A stretch of 64,000 nucleotides of DNA from Prauserella_A sp040635515 (lineage in GTDB: Bacteria > Actinomycetota > Actinomycetes > Mycobacteriales > Pseudonocardiaceae), in contig JBEYHY010000001.1 of NCBI GenBank assembly GCA_040635515.1, positions 682,001 to 746,000 of the forward strand, written 5' to 3'. Made by a program: the position numbers and the translations under genes. Positions within the stretch are counted from its first letter, which is position 1. Each line of letters starts with the position of its first letter. The notes under the pieces are model-generated. The model worked only from the letters and a program-made list of their open reading frames with translations, was not told the origin of the DNA and did no database searches. Of the stretch, positions 1-8,889 are shown piece by piece.

Positions 1-1447
1 GAGTGCACAGGACGGCGCGACGCTGTACATCGACGGCGCGTGGGCGTCGGCGGGGGACGGTGCGACGTTCCCCGTGACCGACCCGGCGACCGGCACCGTG
101 ATCGGCAAGGCGGCCGAAGGGGGAGCCGCCGAGACACGTGAGGCGCTGGCGGCCGCTTCGGCGGCCTTTCCGTTGTGGAGCGCCGAATCGGCCTACACCC
201 GTGCCGACGTACTGACGAGGGCGCACGCGCTCATGCTGGAACGGGCCGACGAGCTGGCCCGGCTGATGACCACCGAGCAGGGAAAGCCGCTCAAGGCCGC
301 CCGCGCGGAGGTCGGTTACGCGGCGGACTTCCTGAGCTGGTTCGCGGGTGAGGCCACGCGCGTCTACGGCACCACCATCCCGTCCCGGCGGCGTGAGCAG
401 CGCTTCACCGTGCTGCGGCAGCCGGTCGGCGTCGTCGCCGGTATCACGCCGTGGAACTACCCCGTCTCGATGATCACCCGCAAGGTCGCGCCCGCGATCG
501 CGGCGGGCTGCACCGTGGTACTCAAACCCGCCGAGCAGACGCCGCTGTGTGCCGCCGCCGTCTTCGAGGTGCTGCACGAGGCGGGCCTCCCCGGTGGAGT
601 GGCCAACCTGGTGACCACGAGCAGGCCCGCCGAGGTCGGCGACGTGCTGCTGGATTCGCGGGCGGTGCGCAAGCTGACCTTCACCGGATCGACCGAGGTG
701 GGCAAGGCGCTCGCGGCGAGGGCGGCCGCGACGATGAAGCGCGTGTCGATGGAACTGGGAGGCCACGCGCCTTTCCTCGTCTTCGACGACGCCGATCCCG
801 TCCACGCGGCAAAGGGCGCGGCGCTCGTCAAGTTCCTCAACACCGGGCAGGCCTGCATCTGCCCGAACCGCATCTACGTCCAGCGCTCCGGCTACGACCG
901 GTTCATGAAGGCGTTCACCGAGCGGGTCGCCAAGCTCAAGCCGGGCCCCGGACTCGATCCCTCCTCCACCGTGGGCCCGCTCATCGATGCCGACGCCATG
1001 ACCAAGATGCGGGATCAGGTCGCCGACGCCCGGGCCAAGGGTGCCTCGGTGCTCGCCGGTGGTGAGCGCGTCGGTGACGCGGCGGGCGGCCTGTTCTTCC
1101 AGCCGACCGTGCTCGCGGACGTCACCCCGGACATGCGCGTCTACCGGGAGGAGACGTTCGGCCCCATCGCCGCGCTGATCCCGTTCGACGACGAGGACGA
1201 GGCGATCGCGATGGCCAACGACACCGACTACGGACTGGCCTCCTACCTCTACACCACCGATCTCGCGAGGGCGACTCGCGTGTCGGAGGCGCTGCGCTTC
1301 GGCATCGTCGGGATCAACGACATCAATCCGACCTCGGCGGCGGCACCCTTCGGCGGCGTCGGTGACAGCGGGCTCGGCCGCGAGGGCGGTGCGCAGGGAA
1401 TCGACGAGTACCTCGACGTGAAGCTGGTCGGCCAGGTGCTCGGCTGA
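1..1447 (+). CDS. NAD(P)-dependent aldehyde dehydrogenase, succinate-semialdehyde dehydrogenase-like (5' end cut by window)
   Basis: The reading frame is open back to the first bases of the window. The first base may be the G of an ATG followed by Ser-Ala-Gln-Asp, so probably only two bases of the gene are missing. It oxidises an aldehyde to an acid in the cytoplasm. Visible family motifs are the N-terminal TPWNYP segment, the cofactor loop FTGSTEVGKAL, the general-base Glu in MELGGHAP, and the nucleophilic Cys (codon 854-856) in GQACICPNR. A Cys-x-Cys pair at this place is typical of GabD-type succinate-semialdehyde dehydrogenases. The C-terminal EETFGP motif is intact. The substrate cannot be fixed from sequence. 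It runs convergently into the P450 operon with a 21-bp repeat array between them. Confidence 0.9.
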   Translation, partial: SAQDGATLYIDGAWASAGDGATFPVTDPATGTVIGKAAEGGAAETREALAAASAAFPLWSAESAYTRADVLTRAHALMLERADELARLMTTEQGKPLKAARAEVGYAADFLSWFAGEATRVYGTTIPSRRREQRFTVLRQPVGVVAGITPWNYPVSMITRKVAPAIAAGCTVVLKPAEQTPLCAAAVFEVLHEAGLPGGVANLVTTSRPAEVGDVLLDSRAVRKLTFTGSTEVGKALAARAAATMKRVSMELGGHAPFLVFDDADPVHAAKGAALVKFLNTGQACICPNRIYVQRSGYDRFMKAFTERVAKLKPGPGLDPSSTVGPLIDADAMTKMRDQVADARAKGASVLAGGERVGDAAGGLFFQPTVLADVTPDMRVYREETFGPIAALIPFDDEDEAIAMANDTDYGLASYLYTTDLARATRVSEALRFGIVGINDINPTSAAAPFGGVGDSGLGREGGAQGIDEYLDVKLVGQVLG

Positions 1448-1460
1448 GCCGCGCGCGCTC

Positions 1461-1521
1461 CCGAACGCGCATCTCACCGTCCTGAGTGCGGATCTCGGTG
1501 TCCTGAGCGGGGGACTCGCGG
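1461..1521 (+). repeat. 21-bp repeat array A (two units plus cap)
   Basis: The array has a degenerate unit (1461-1481), a good unit CTGAGTGCGGATCTCGG plus four bases (1482-1502), and a terminal cap CTGAGCGGGGGACTCGCGG (1503-1521). It lies 13 bases after the dehydrogenase stop and ends 9 bases before the stop of the convergent P450. The same units and cap recur at 6358, 40742, 41049, 58244 and 58522. Confidence 0.85.
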
Positions 1522-1529
1522 GAGGGCGG

Positions 1530-2747
1530 CTACCAGGTGACGGGAAGCTCGTGCACGCCGTACACGGAACCGTCGTGTTTGAACGGGATCCGGTCGAGTT
1601 CCACGGCAGCCCGCAAGGTCGGGACGCGCCGGTAGAGCGTGCCGTAGACGACCTGCAGCTCCATCCGGGCCAGCGATTGGCCGAGGCACTGATGCACCCC
1701 GTAGCCGAAGGCGACGTGCCTTCTCGCGTCCCTGCGCAGATCGAGCCGGTCGGGCTCGGGAAACACGCCGGAATCGCGATTGGCGACGTCGTTGGCGAGC
1801 ACGATGCCCTCGCCCGCGCGGATCGTCGTACCCGCGATCTCGATGTCCTCCAGCGCCGCCCTTCGCCTGCCGTTGTGGGTGATGTTCAGGTACCGCAGCA
1901 ATTCCTCGACCGCGGAGGACACCAGCGCGGGATCGTCGCCGTCTCGCAGCAGCGCGAACTGGTCCGGATGCTCCAGCAGGGCCAGCGTGCCGAGCGCGAT
2001 CATGTTGGCCGTGGTCTCGTGGCCCGCGATCAGCAGCAGCACTCCCATCTGCGCGGCCTCGGAGCGGGTCAGCTCGCCCGATTCCACGCGTCCGGCGAGG
2101 CCGGAGAGCAGGTCGTCGGCCGGTGCGGCGAGTTTGCTTCCCATCAGCTCGTCGAGATACGCCGCGAGGGAGCCCAGCGCCCGATCGCGGTCCTCCGCGG
2201 CGGCATCCCTCTTGATCATGATCTTGCTGTTGCGCTGGAAGAAGTCGTGATCGGCGTACGGGACCCCGAGCAGTTCGCAGATCACCAGTGAGGGCACCGG
2301 CAGCGCGAAGGACTCCACGAGATCGGCGGGATTGGGCCCGGCGAGCAGCTCGTCGATCAGAGTGTCGACGATGTGCTGCACGGCGGGCCGCATCGCGTTG
2401 ACCCGTTTGACGGCGAAGGGCGCCGTGACCATCCTGCGCAGCCTGGCGTGCTCGGGGTCGTCCATCAGGATGAAGCTGATCTTCGAGCCCTTGCCGCCGG
2501 TCGCGGCGGGACTGGGGTAGCCGGGACTGGTCAGGTCGGCGCTGACCCTGGGATCGGCGAGCAACGCCCGCTGTTCGGCGTATCCGGTCACCAGCCATGG
2601 GGTGCTGCCGTCCCACAGCCGGACTCTGCCGAGCGGGCCGCGTTCCCGCTCCGCGCGCGCGGCGGGAGGCGGGTCGAAGGGGCAGCCCTTCGCCCTTTCC
2701 ATCGGAAACAGCGGCGGTTCGGCTCGGTCGTCGAGAGTGGAGGTCAT
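1530..2747 (-). CDS. Cytochrome P450 (CYP105/107-like)
   Basis: A soluble bacterial class I P450 of 405 residues, the usual length. The I-helix motif AGHETT, the K-helix ExxR in VEELLR and the haem loop FGYGVHQCLG (Cys near residue 354) are intact. I chose the ATG at 2747 because GGGAG lies about 7 bases before it. A GTG 24 bases further upstream overlaps the stop of the reductase gene but has no ribosome site. It is the last gene of an operon that also supplies a ferredoxin and ferredoxin reductase, so it probably receives electrons from them. The substrate is unknown. Confidence 0.93.
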   Translation of the reverse strand: MTSTLDDRAEPPLFPMERAKGCPFDPPPAARAERERGPLGRVRLWDGSTPWLVTGYAEQRALLADPRVSADLTSPGYPSPAATGGKGSKISFILMDDPEHARLRRMVTAPFAVKRVNAMRPAVQHIVDTLIDELLAGPNPADLVESFALPVPSLVICELLGVPYADHDFFQRNSKIMIKRDAAAEDRDRALGSLAAYLDELMGSKLAAPADDLLSGLAGRVESGELTRSEAAQMGVLLLIAGHETTANMIALGTLALLEHPDQFALLRDGDDPALVSSAVEELLRYLNITHNGRRRAALEDIEIAGTTIRAGEGIVLANDVANRDSGVFPEPDRLDLRRDARRHVAFGYGVHQCLGQSLARMELQVVYGTLYRRVPTLRAAVELDRIPFKHDGSVYGVHELPVTW

Positions 2748-2767
2748 TTCTTCTCCCTGTACGAGAT

Positions 2768-3973
2768 TCACGGTGCCGGTGCGAGTGAGCCGACGATTTC
2801 CCGCCGTCTGAGCCGTGCCTGCTTCGGCATGTTCCAGCCGAGCACGCCGGTTACGGCACCGCCGAGCTCGTAGCGGGCGACGAATCGTCCCGCCCCGAGC
2901 TCACCGTCCACAATGGTCGCCTCGGCTCCGGCGGGGATTCGGCCGTGCACCTGGATCTTGACGTCGAACTGGTCGGTCCAGAAGTAGGGGACCGGCGCGT
3001 AGCGGACCTTCTCGCCCATGATGCCCGCCGCGACGGTCCGCGCCTGCTCCGTCGCGTTGGTCCGGTTCTCCAGGCGCGACGAGCCGAGCGATTCGTGCCG
3101 CCAGCGGGCGACGTCGCCCGCGGCGTACACGCGGCGGGCCGCGCGGCAGTACTCGTCGCACACGACGCCGTCGTCGAGCCGCAGTCCGCTGCCTTCGAGC
3201 CAGCTCGTGTTCGGGACCGCGCCGATCGCGACGACAACGACATCGGCGGGGATCACCTCGCCCCCGCTCATCCGCACGCCGGTCACCCTGCCTTGCTCGC
3301 CGGTGAGCCCGCTGACGGTGTCGCCGAGCAGCAGGTTCACTCCACGGGCAGTGTGCAGCTGCGCGAGCCGCGCCGCGACGAGCGGCCCGAGCTGATCGGC
3401 CATCGGACTGTGCTGAGGGCCAGCGAGGGTGACCGCGAGGCCCATCCCGGTGGCGGTGGCGGCGATCTCGGTACCGAGGACACCGTCCCCGATCACGACG
3501 AGCCGGGAGGCGGACGACAGGCTCGCGCGCAGGGCGATCGCGTCGCCGAGCGTGCGCAGCAGGTGGACGCCGGCAAGGCCGGGCTCGCCGCGCGTGCGGG
3601 GCAGCTGTCTCGGCCGCGCGCCTGTCGCGATGACGACGGCACCGGCACGCCACGTCCGGCCGGACGCGGTGCGCACGATCGCGGCATCCGGATCGGTGCC
3701 GATGTCGAGCGCCTCCGCCGCGTCGCCGAGCACGAAGTCGGCGTCGAGCGCCGCAAGCCCCTCTTGTCTCCTGAGCCTCGCCCGTTCCGGTTCCCATGCG
3801 CCGGAAAGGACCTGTTTCGACAGCGGCGGCCGGTCGTAGGGCGCGTGCGGCTCGTCGCCGAGCACCGTCACCGTTCCCTCGTAACCCTTGCGGCGCAAGG
3901 CTTCCACTGTGGACAGACCGGCGGCCGAAGCGCCGACGACGAGCACATCCTCCGGTACGGCTACCGGGGTCAC
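2768..3973 (-). CDS. FAD-dependent ferredoxin reductase (rhodocoxin/putidaredoxin reductase type)
   Basis: A NAD(P)H:ferredoxin reductase of 401 residues that passes electrons to the ferredoxin encoded just upstream. It has an N-terminal FAD dinucleotide fold (VVGASAAGLS), the NAD-binding Rossmann motif VVIGDGVLGTEIA in the middle, and the C-terminal FAD motif YAAGDVARW. The GTG start overlaps the ferredoxin stop as GTGA, indicating translational coupling. The frame is open further upstream, but that segment lies antiparallel within the ferredoxin gene and is not protein-like. With the ferredoxin it completes a class I P450 electron chain. Confidence 0.93.
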   Translation of the reverse strand: MTPVAVPEDVLVVGASAAGLSTVEALRRKGYEGTVTVLGDEPHAPYDRPPLSKQVLSGAWEPERARLRRQEGLAALDADFVLGDAAEALDIGTDPDAAIVRTASGRTWRAGAVVIATGARPRQLPRTRGEPGLAGVHLLRTLGDAIALRASLSSASRLVVIGDGVLGTEIAATATGMGLAVTLAGPQHSPMADQLGPLVAARLAQLHTARGVNLLLGDTVSGLTGEQGRVTGVRMSGGEVIPADVVVVAIGAVPNTSWLEGSGLRLDDGVVCDEYCRAARRVYAAGDVARWRHESLGSSRLENRTNATEQARTVAAGIMGEKVRYAPVPYFWTDQFDVKIQVHGRIPAGAEATIVDGELGAGRFVARYELGGAVTGVLGWNMPKQARLRRREIVGSLAPAP

Positions 3974-4170
3974 GTGTCCTCGCGAAGCGTGATCGCCGAG
4001 GCGGGACAGATATCGGCCGCCTCCCGTACCGCGGCGTGCTGCGGCTCGGGCGGCGAGGATTCGAGCAGCAGCACGATTCCGTCCTCGTCCCGCTGGTCGA
4101 ACACCTCGGGCGCGACCAGGACACACGAGCCGGCTCCGCAGCACTTGTCCTCGTCGACGGCGACGTTCAT
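3970..4170 (-). CDS. P450-associated 3Fe-4S ferredoxin
   Basis: A 66-residue acidic ferredoxin. The Cys ligands are in the N-terminal CCGAGSC segment and the C-terminal ICPASAI segment, the pattern of single-cluster 3Fe-4S ferredoxins that serve actinobacterial P450s. It carries electrons from the reductase (stop and start overlap by 4 bases) to one or both P450s of the operon. It is separated from the TetR gene by 43 bases, with GGAGAA before its ATG. Confidence 0.93.
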   Translation of the reverse strand: MNVAVDEDKCCGAGSCVLVAPEVFDQRDEDGIVLLLESSPPEPQHAAVREAADICPASAITLREDT

Positions 4171-4213
4171 GGCCGATTCTCCTTTTCGTTCGTGGTGGTG
4201 GTGCCGGGTGCGT

Positions 4214-4870
4214 TCAGCGGGAGGGGGTGATGGGCGCGTGCCACAGTCCGGTGATGGCGTCGATCAGGCCGGTCGCCGTCCCGTGCCAGTCGGGCCGGGG
4301 CGTCGGTGTCCCTTCGGCGATGGCGCGTTCGCGTTCCGCGATCACGTGCACCATGAGCTGGCGAGCCATGTCGCCGCGTTCCACGCGCACCTCGACGGGC
4401 AGATCGGGCAGACAGCGGTTGAGTCCTTCGACGGTCTTCACGAGCGCGGGGGAGGTCAGCGACTCCTCCACCATGATGTCGCGCAGCACGGGATCGGTCA
4501 TGACCTGGGCGCCGAATCTGGCGAACCACGTGGGGTGCCCGAGTTCGGCGAGATGTTCGGTGGACGGCCGGACAAGGCAGGCGACCCAGACCCTGGTATC
4601 GGTGCTCTCGCCGGCTTCCCCCGCCATGCGGGTTCTGACCCGTTCGATCGGCGCTGCGTGGTGACGCACGATCGCTCGCACCAGATCGGCTTTGGTGCCG
4701 AAGTGGTAGTTGACGGCGGCGTTGTTGCCCTGCCCCGCGGCCTCGCTGATCTGCCGGTTGGACACGGCGAACACCCCGTGTTCGGCGAACAGCCGCTCCG
4801 CGGCCCGCAGGATCGCCTCACGCGTCGCGTTGCCGCGTTCGGCCCGCGCGGTGTGGCCGGGCATCGTCAC
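4214..4870 (-). CDS. TetR-family transcriptional regulator
   Basis: A repressor of about 218 residues. The N-terminal helix-turn-helix reads AILRAAERLFAEHG, then a recognition helix around AAVNYHFGTKADL. The remainder is the ligand-binding dimer domain. The gene is embedded between the first P450 and the ferredoxin of the same operon. I chose a GTG that overlaps the upstream P450 stop as GTGA; a GTG one codon earlier and an ATG two codons later are alternatives. A perfect palindrome 60 bases before the first gene of the operon is the likely operator, so I infer autoregulation. Confidence 0.88.
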   Translation of the reverse strand: MTMPGHTARAERGNATREAILRAAERLFAEHGVFAVSNRQISEAAGQGNNAAVNYHFGTKADLVRAIVRHHAAPIERVRTRMAGEAGESTDTRVWVACLVRPSTEHLAELGHPTWFARFGAQVMTDPVLRDIMVEESLTSPALVKTVEGLNRCLPDLPVEVRVERGDMARQLMVHVIAERERAIAEGTPTPRPDWHGTATGLIDAITGLWHAPITPSR

Positions 4871-6087
4871 CACCGCACCGGGACTTCACGCAGCCCGCCG
4901 ACGACGAGACCTTCCAGTCTGCGCAGTTCCCCCGGGGCAACGGCGAGGTCGAGTGAGGGCAGCTTGCGCAACAGCACCTCCAGCACGACCTGCAACTCGG
5001 TGCGCGCGAGGGCCTGGCCGAGGCAGGAGTGCGAACCGCTGCCGAACGCCAGATGGGGATTGGGGCTGCGGCCGATGTCCATCGTCGCGGCTTCGGTGAA
5101 GGCGCCGTCGTCCCTGTTGGCCGAGGCCATGCTGCACATGACGGTGGTGCCCTCCGGCAGGGTTCGACCTCCGACCTCGACCTCCTCGTCCAGGTAACGC
5201 ACCATGCCGAGCCCGGGGTTGGGGTCGAAGCGCAGCGACTCCTCGACGGCGGTCCGGACGAGGGAAGGGTCGGCGACGAGCCGTTCCCAGCGCCGCCGGT
5301 CGGCCAGCAGCATGGCGACCATCTTGCCGATCATGTTGGCCGTCGTCTCGTGTCCCGCGATGAGCAGGCCGAGGCCGGTCGCGACGAGCATGCGGTCGCT
5401 CATCAGCTCGCCCGCGCTGTCGGTGCTGGTGATGAGCTCGCTCAACAGGTCGTCGCCCTGCCGCGCGCGTTTCTCGGCGATGTGGCCTCCCATATAGGCG
5501 AAGAACTCCGCCTGTGCCGTCTCGACCTCGTCCTGGGTGTAGCGGGTGAGGTTGAGCAGCGAATCGGACCAGTGCGCGAAGCGGTCGCGGTCCTCGCCGG
5601 GAACTCCGAGCATGTCGCAGATGACCCACACGGGAAGCGGGAAACCGACGGACGCCTTGAGATCGGCGGGCTGCCCGTGCTCGACCATCTCGTCGACGAG
5701 GCGTTCCGCCATCGCCTCGATGCCCGGCCGTAGCGCTGCCATGCGTTTCGCCGTGAACCACCTGTTCACCAGGCGCCGCCAGCGCTGGTGGCCCTCGCCG
5801 CTCTGGGGCAGCGTCGCCGACATCTCACTGTTGAACAGGCCGCCCGATTCGGTGTCGGAGATCCGTGCGGCGTCCGGAGCGCTGAGCGACCTGCCGAACC
5901 TGGCATCCGAAAGTACCTGCCTCACGTCGTCGTAGCGGGTCACGAGGGTCGCCTCGTCGCCGCTGGGCAGCGTCACCCGCGATACGGGACAGCGTCGTCG
6001 CAGTTCTTCCCATTCGCCGGGCGGCTCCAGCGCGGCCGGGTTGGTGAAGGGATAGCTCGGCGACTCGGTGGTCCCGCCTCGGCTCAC
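4867..6087 (-). CDS. Cytochrome P450 (CYP105/107-like), first gene of the operon
   Basis: A soluble P450 of 406 residues. Visible motifs are AGHETT in the I-helix, the ExxR in VEESLR and the haem loop FGSGSHSCLG (Cys near residue 355). The GTG start is preceded by GAGGAGGG at good spacing, the strongest ribosome site of the operon. It is a distant paralogue of the operon's other P450, so two different oxidations or two steps on one substrate are possible. There is no biosynthetic gene nearby to identify a product, so a detoxifying or catabolic role under the TetR regulator is as likely as a biosynthetic one. Confidence 0.93.
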   Translation of the reverse strand: MSRGGTTESPSYPFTNPAALEPPGEWEELRRRCPVSRVTLPSGDEATLVTRYDDVRQVLSDARFGRSLSAPDAARISDTESGGLFNSEMSATLPQSGEGHQRWRRLVNRWFTAKRMAALRPGIEAMAERLVDEMVEHGQPADLKASVGFPLPVWVICDMLGVPGEDRDRFAHWSDSLLNLTRYTQDEVETAQAEFFAYMGGHIAEKRARQGDDLLSELITSTDSAGELMSDRMLVATGLGLLIAGHETTANMIGKMVAMLLADRRRWERLVADPSLVRTAVEESLRFDPNPGLGMVRYLDEEVEVGGRTLPEGTTVMCSMASANRDDGAFTEAATMDIGRSPNPHLAFGSGSHSCLGQALARTELQVVLEVLLRKLPSLDLAVAPGELRRLEGLVVGGLREVPVRW

Positions 6088-6146
6088 GGGTGTCCCTCCT
6101 CGGGGTCGGGTGCGGTTCGTGACCAGTTAACCGATCCCGATTGAGC

Positions 6147-6166
6147 TAAGTCAAGTGATTGACTTA
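6147..6166. promoter_or_regulatory. Perfect palindrome, probable TetR operator of the P450 operon
   Basis: TAAGTCAAGTGATTGACTTA has 8-base arms that are exact reverse complements around GTGA. It is AT-rich in a GC-rich intergenic region and lies 60 bases upstream of the first P450. The operon encodes its own TetR-family protein, which makes it the natural binding partner. This is an inference; binding is not shown by the sequence. Confidence 0.75.
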
Positions 6167-6722
6167 AATCTGGCGGTGCCGATATCCGAACGGGTGGTCA
6201 GGTGTGACACGGAGGCACTTTCCTTGTATAGCCGGACATTTCCGGTGGGCACCTTGTCCGTGTCGGCCGGTCTCGCCCGATGCCGTCCTCGCGATCACCG
6301 GGTGACCACAATGGACTGATTGCCGGGTTCGCGGACGGGCGGGTCGGGCGCGATGCCGCCGGCGCGCATCTCGGCGTCCTGAACGCGGATCTCGGCGTCC
6401 TGAACGCGGATCTCGGCGTCCTGGGCGGGGGACTCGCGGAGGTGGCTCTTTTGCCGGACACTGCTCTTTCGCCGGACCTGGCCTGTTCATGGGACACCGG
6501 CCCGTTGCCCTGCATCGGCGGAGGGAAAGCGGTCAGGGAGTTTCGGCACTTCACAGGTGGTGCCGGGGTGCTTGCCACCAACGTTTCTCCTGCCCTGTCA
6601 GCCATGCGGTAGCATCGCTGCGCACCAAGATCGACTGTCGGTTGTCGGCCCGTTGTAGACGGGGACCGGTCGGCTCAATACGATCTGCTCTCCGCAGTTT
6701 CGCCTGGGACAGAAAGGACCCG
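6167..6722. other. Gene-free region between the P450 operon and the conservon
   Basis: This 556-base region carries promoter sequence for the divergent operons and repeat array B. Both strands have open frames here, but they are produced by the repeat and high GC content and resemble no protein. I see no other gene. Confidence 0.6.
6358..6439 (+). repeat. 21-bp repeat array B (two identical units plus cap)
   Basis: One partial unit (6358-6378) is followed by two identical 21-bp units starting CTGAACGCGGATCTCGG (6379-6399 and 6400-6420) and by the cap CTGGGCGGGGGACTCGCGG (6421-6439). The cap is base-for-base identical to those at 41175 and, inverted, at 58244. This array sits between divergent operons, not directly behind a stop codon. 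Confidence 0.9.
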
Positions 6723-8495
6723 ATGTCCAAGCAGCTACGGGAAGCCGCTCCGCCAACAAGGGCCGCCCGGCAACGGGGCGGACAGGCCGACGGGTCCACC
6801 GCGGTGGACGAGCTGCGGTCCCAGCTCAGGAAAATCACCACCCTCGCCGTCGCCATCGTTACGGTGCTTGGTATCGCGGGTGTCGCGCTGATCATCGCCG
6901 ACGACTCGTGGGCGCTGGTCGTCGCGGTCGCCGTCGTGGTGATGTCCCTTGTGGTCGTTTTGCTTGCCGTGGCCAAGGGGGACGCCGCGGCCAGGGAACT
7001 GCGCCATTTCCTTCGCGTCACCGCGGCCTCCGCCGCGGAACGGGAACAGCAAGTACGGCAGGCATATCAGCCGTCCCCCGCGCCAAGGGCCGACACCGGG
7101 GCCCACCAGCTGCCGCAGGCCCCTCGCCCCTCGGGAACGCAGGCCGTGCGTTCCATGCTCGAACACGATTCCGACCAGGGTCGTGAGGTCTTCGTCAAAC
7201 TGGCGAGGCGGCTGCAGTCGCTGATCAACAGGGCGATCAAGCGGGTGGACGAACTCGAACGCGAGATGGAGGATCCCGACCTTCTGCGCGGTGTCTACGA
7301 GATCGACCATCTCGCCACGCGCGTACGTCGGCAGGCCGAGAACCTCGCCGTGCTCGGCGGTGAAGCACCCCAGCGGCGGTCGAGCAAACCGGTCAGCGCC
7401 AACGCGGTGCTGCGCTCGGCGGTCGCGGAAGTCGAGCACTACAAACAGATCAGCATCGTGCCCGTCGAGGGGATCGAGCTGAACGGGCACGCCGTCGCCG
7501 AGATCATCCACCTGCTCGCCGAGCTGCTGGAGAACGCGACGACCTTCACCGCTCCCGACTCGCCGAAGGTCGTTCTGCGCGCGCAGAAGGTCACCGCGGG
7601 ACTCGCGATCGAGGTCCAGGACCGGGGCCTCGGGATGACCACGGAGGACTTGGTTCGGATCAACCGGCTGCTCGACGGCAGCACCCAGATCGACATCGCG
7701 GAGCTGCTCCAGGACGGCCGGATCGGTCTCGCCGTCGTGAAGGAGCTGTCCCGCAGGCACAACGTCAGGGTGCGGCTGCAGACGAACATCTTCGGCGGTA
7801 TCGACGCGGCCGTCGTACTGCCGCACAACCTGATCGCCGACGAGGCCGAACCGGCAGCCGCGCCGAAGGCCCGCCGTGCGGCGGAACCGCAGGCGCCCGC
7901 GGTACCGGCCGCGCAATCCGCACCTCCGTCAGCGGTAACCGCGACGCTGCCTCCGGTACCGCCGGTGCCATCGTTGTCTCCCGAGCCTCCCGCACCCGCC
8001 CAGCCGGTTCAGCCGGTCCAGCCGCTTTCGGCGCCCCTGCCCTCGCGCAAGGGTGCCGTGTACGCCGCGGCCGGCGACATCGCCGACCCCGGTACGGGCT
8101 GGGAGGAGCTCGCGCCCCCTTCGGCGGCTCCGGCGCGGCACGAGTTGCCGCCGCTGCCGACCCGGGACCCCGGTACCACGTTCAACGCGGCCGTGCGGGC
8201 CGCGGCGGCATCGGATGACCCGGCAGAGGAAACCGGCCCTCCCGAACCAGAAGCGGCACAGGGACAGCAGACCCCGCCGCCGCTGCCGCAACGTCGCGGA
8301 CATTCGCACCTCCGCCAGGAGTTGCATGACCCACCCACGCCGACGCGGCCCATCCCCGGCCATGACACCAACCTGATGGCATCAGTGCAGCAGGGAATCA
8401 ACAGGGCGCAGGACGAGCACGACAACGGCGCGGAAACCGATCACTCGCAACATGGCAGCACACAAGGAGCATCCATTTCATGGCCGATGACCTGA
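6723..8495 (+). CDS. cvnA: Conservon sensor protein CvnA: membrane histidine-kinase-like ATPase
   Basis: The first component of a conservon, a membrane-associated signalling complex that works with a small GTPase. Two membrane helices lie near residues 40-58 and 62-83, with almost no extracellular part. A coiled helical segment contains the YEIDHLATR motif typical of this family. The HATPase domain follows (ELLENATTF N-box, DRGLGM, GRIGLAVV). The last 200 residues are rich in Pro and Ala and look disordered. The ATG with AAAGGA before it was chosen over an upstream open frame that has no ribosome site. It overlaps cvnB by 16 bases. Confidence 0.93.
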   Translation: MSKQLREAAPPTRAARQRGGQADGSTAVDELRSQLRKITTLAVAIVTVLGIAGVALIIADDSWALVVAVAVVVMSLVVVLLAVAKGDAAARELRHFLRVTAASAAEREQQVRQAYQPSPAPRADTGAHQLPQAPRPSGTQAVRSMLEHDSDQGREVFVKLARRLQSLINRAIKRVDELEREMEDPDLLRGVYEIDHLATRVRRQAENLAVLGGEAPQRRSSKPVSANAVLRSAVAEVEHYKQISIVPVEGIELNGHAVAEIIHLLAELLENATTFTAPDSPKVVLRAQKVTAGLAIEVQDRGLGMTTEDLVRINRLLDGSTQIDIAELLQDGRIGLAVVKELSRRHNVRVRLQTNIFGGIDAAVVLPHNLIADEAEPAAAPKARRAAEPQAPAVPAAQSAPPSAVTATLPPVPPVPSLSPEPPAPAQPVQPVQPLSAPLPSRKGAVYAAAGDIADPGTGWEELAPPSAAPARHELPPLPTRDPGTTFNAAVRAAAASDDPAEETGPPEPEAAQGQQTPPPLPQRRGHSHLRQELHDPPTPTRPIPGHDTNLMASVQQGINRAQDEHDNGAETDHSQHGSTQGASISWPMT

Positions 8496-8884
8496 CCTGG
8501 CTTCTTCGCCGTCTCGTCGACACGGTTCCGCACACCCGTAGTGCGTTGCTGCTGTCCTCGGACGGGATCCCGAAGTTCTGGCACGGGCTCGACAACGACG
8601 GCGCCGACACGCTCGCGGCGCTGGCCAGCGGTTTGTGTTCGCTCGCCCAGCAGGTCGGCACGCGGTTCAGCGGGGGCGATGGAGTCAGACAGGTCGTCTC
8701 GGAACTGGGTGAGGTGATCCTGCTGGTCACCGCGGCCAGTGAGGGAACGGTGCTGACGGTGCTCGCGGGCAGGGACGTCGACACCGGCATCCTGAGCTAC
8801 GAGATGGGCAGGCTGTGCACTCAGGTCCCGGCCTATCTGGCGACGCCGACGCGGTATCGCGGCGCTCCGGGATACGCGGACTGA
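8480..8884 (+). CDS. cvnB: Conservon roadblock/LC7 protein CvnB
   Basis: A 134-residue roadblock/LC7-domain protein, a small α/β protein that acts with the GTPase of the same operon, probably as a GTPase-regulating partner. The N-terminus (LTWLLRRLVDTVPHTRSALL) and the glycine-rich core are typical of the family. It overlaps the end of cvnA by 16 bases and is followed by cvnC after 5 bases. Confidence 0.93.
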   Translation: MADDLTWLLRRLVDTVPHTRSALLLSSDGIPKFWHGLDNDGADTLAALASGLCSLAQQVGTRFSGGDGVRQVVSELGEVILLVTAASEGTVLTVLAGRDVDTGILSYEMGRLCTQVPAYLATPTRYRGAPGYAD

Positions 8885-8889
8885 CGCCG

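Noticed and set aside
2945..5197. A 750-codon open frame on the plus strand across the ferredoxin reductase, ferredoxin and TetR genes
   Set aside because: It is the complement of well-recognised minus-strand genes, has no protein-family features and arises from high third-position GC.
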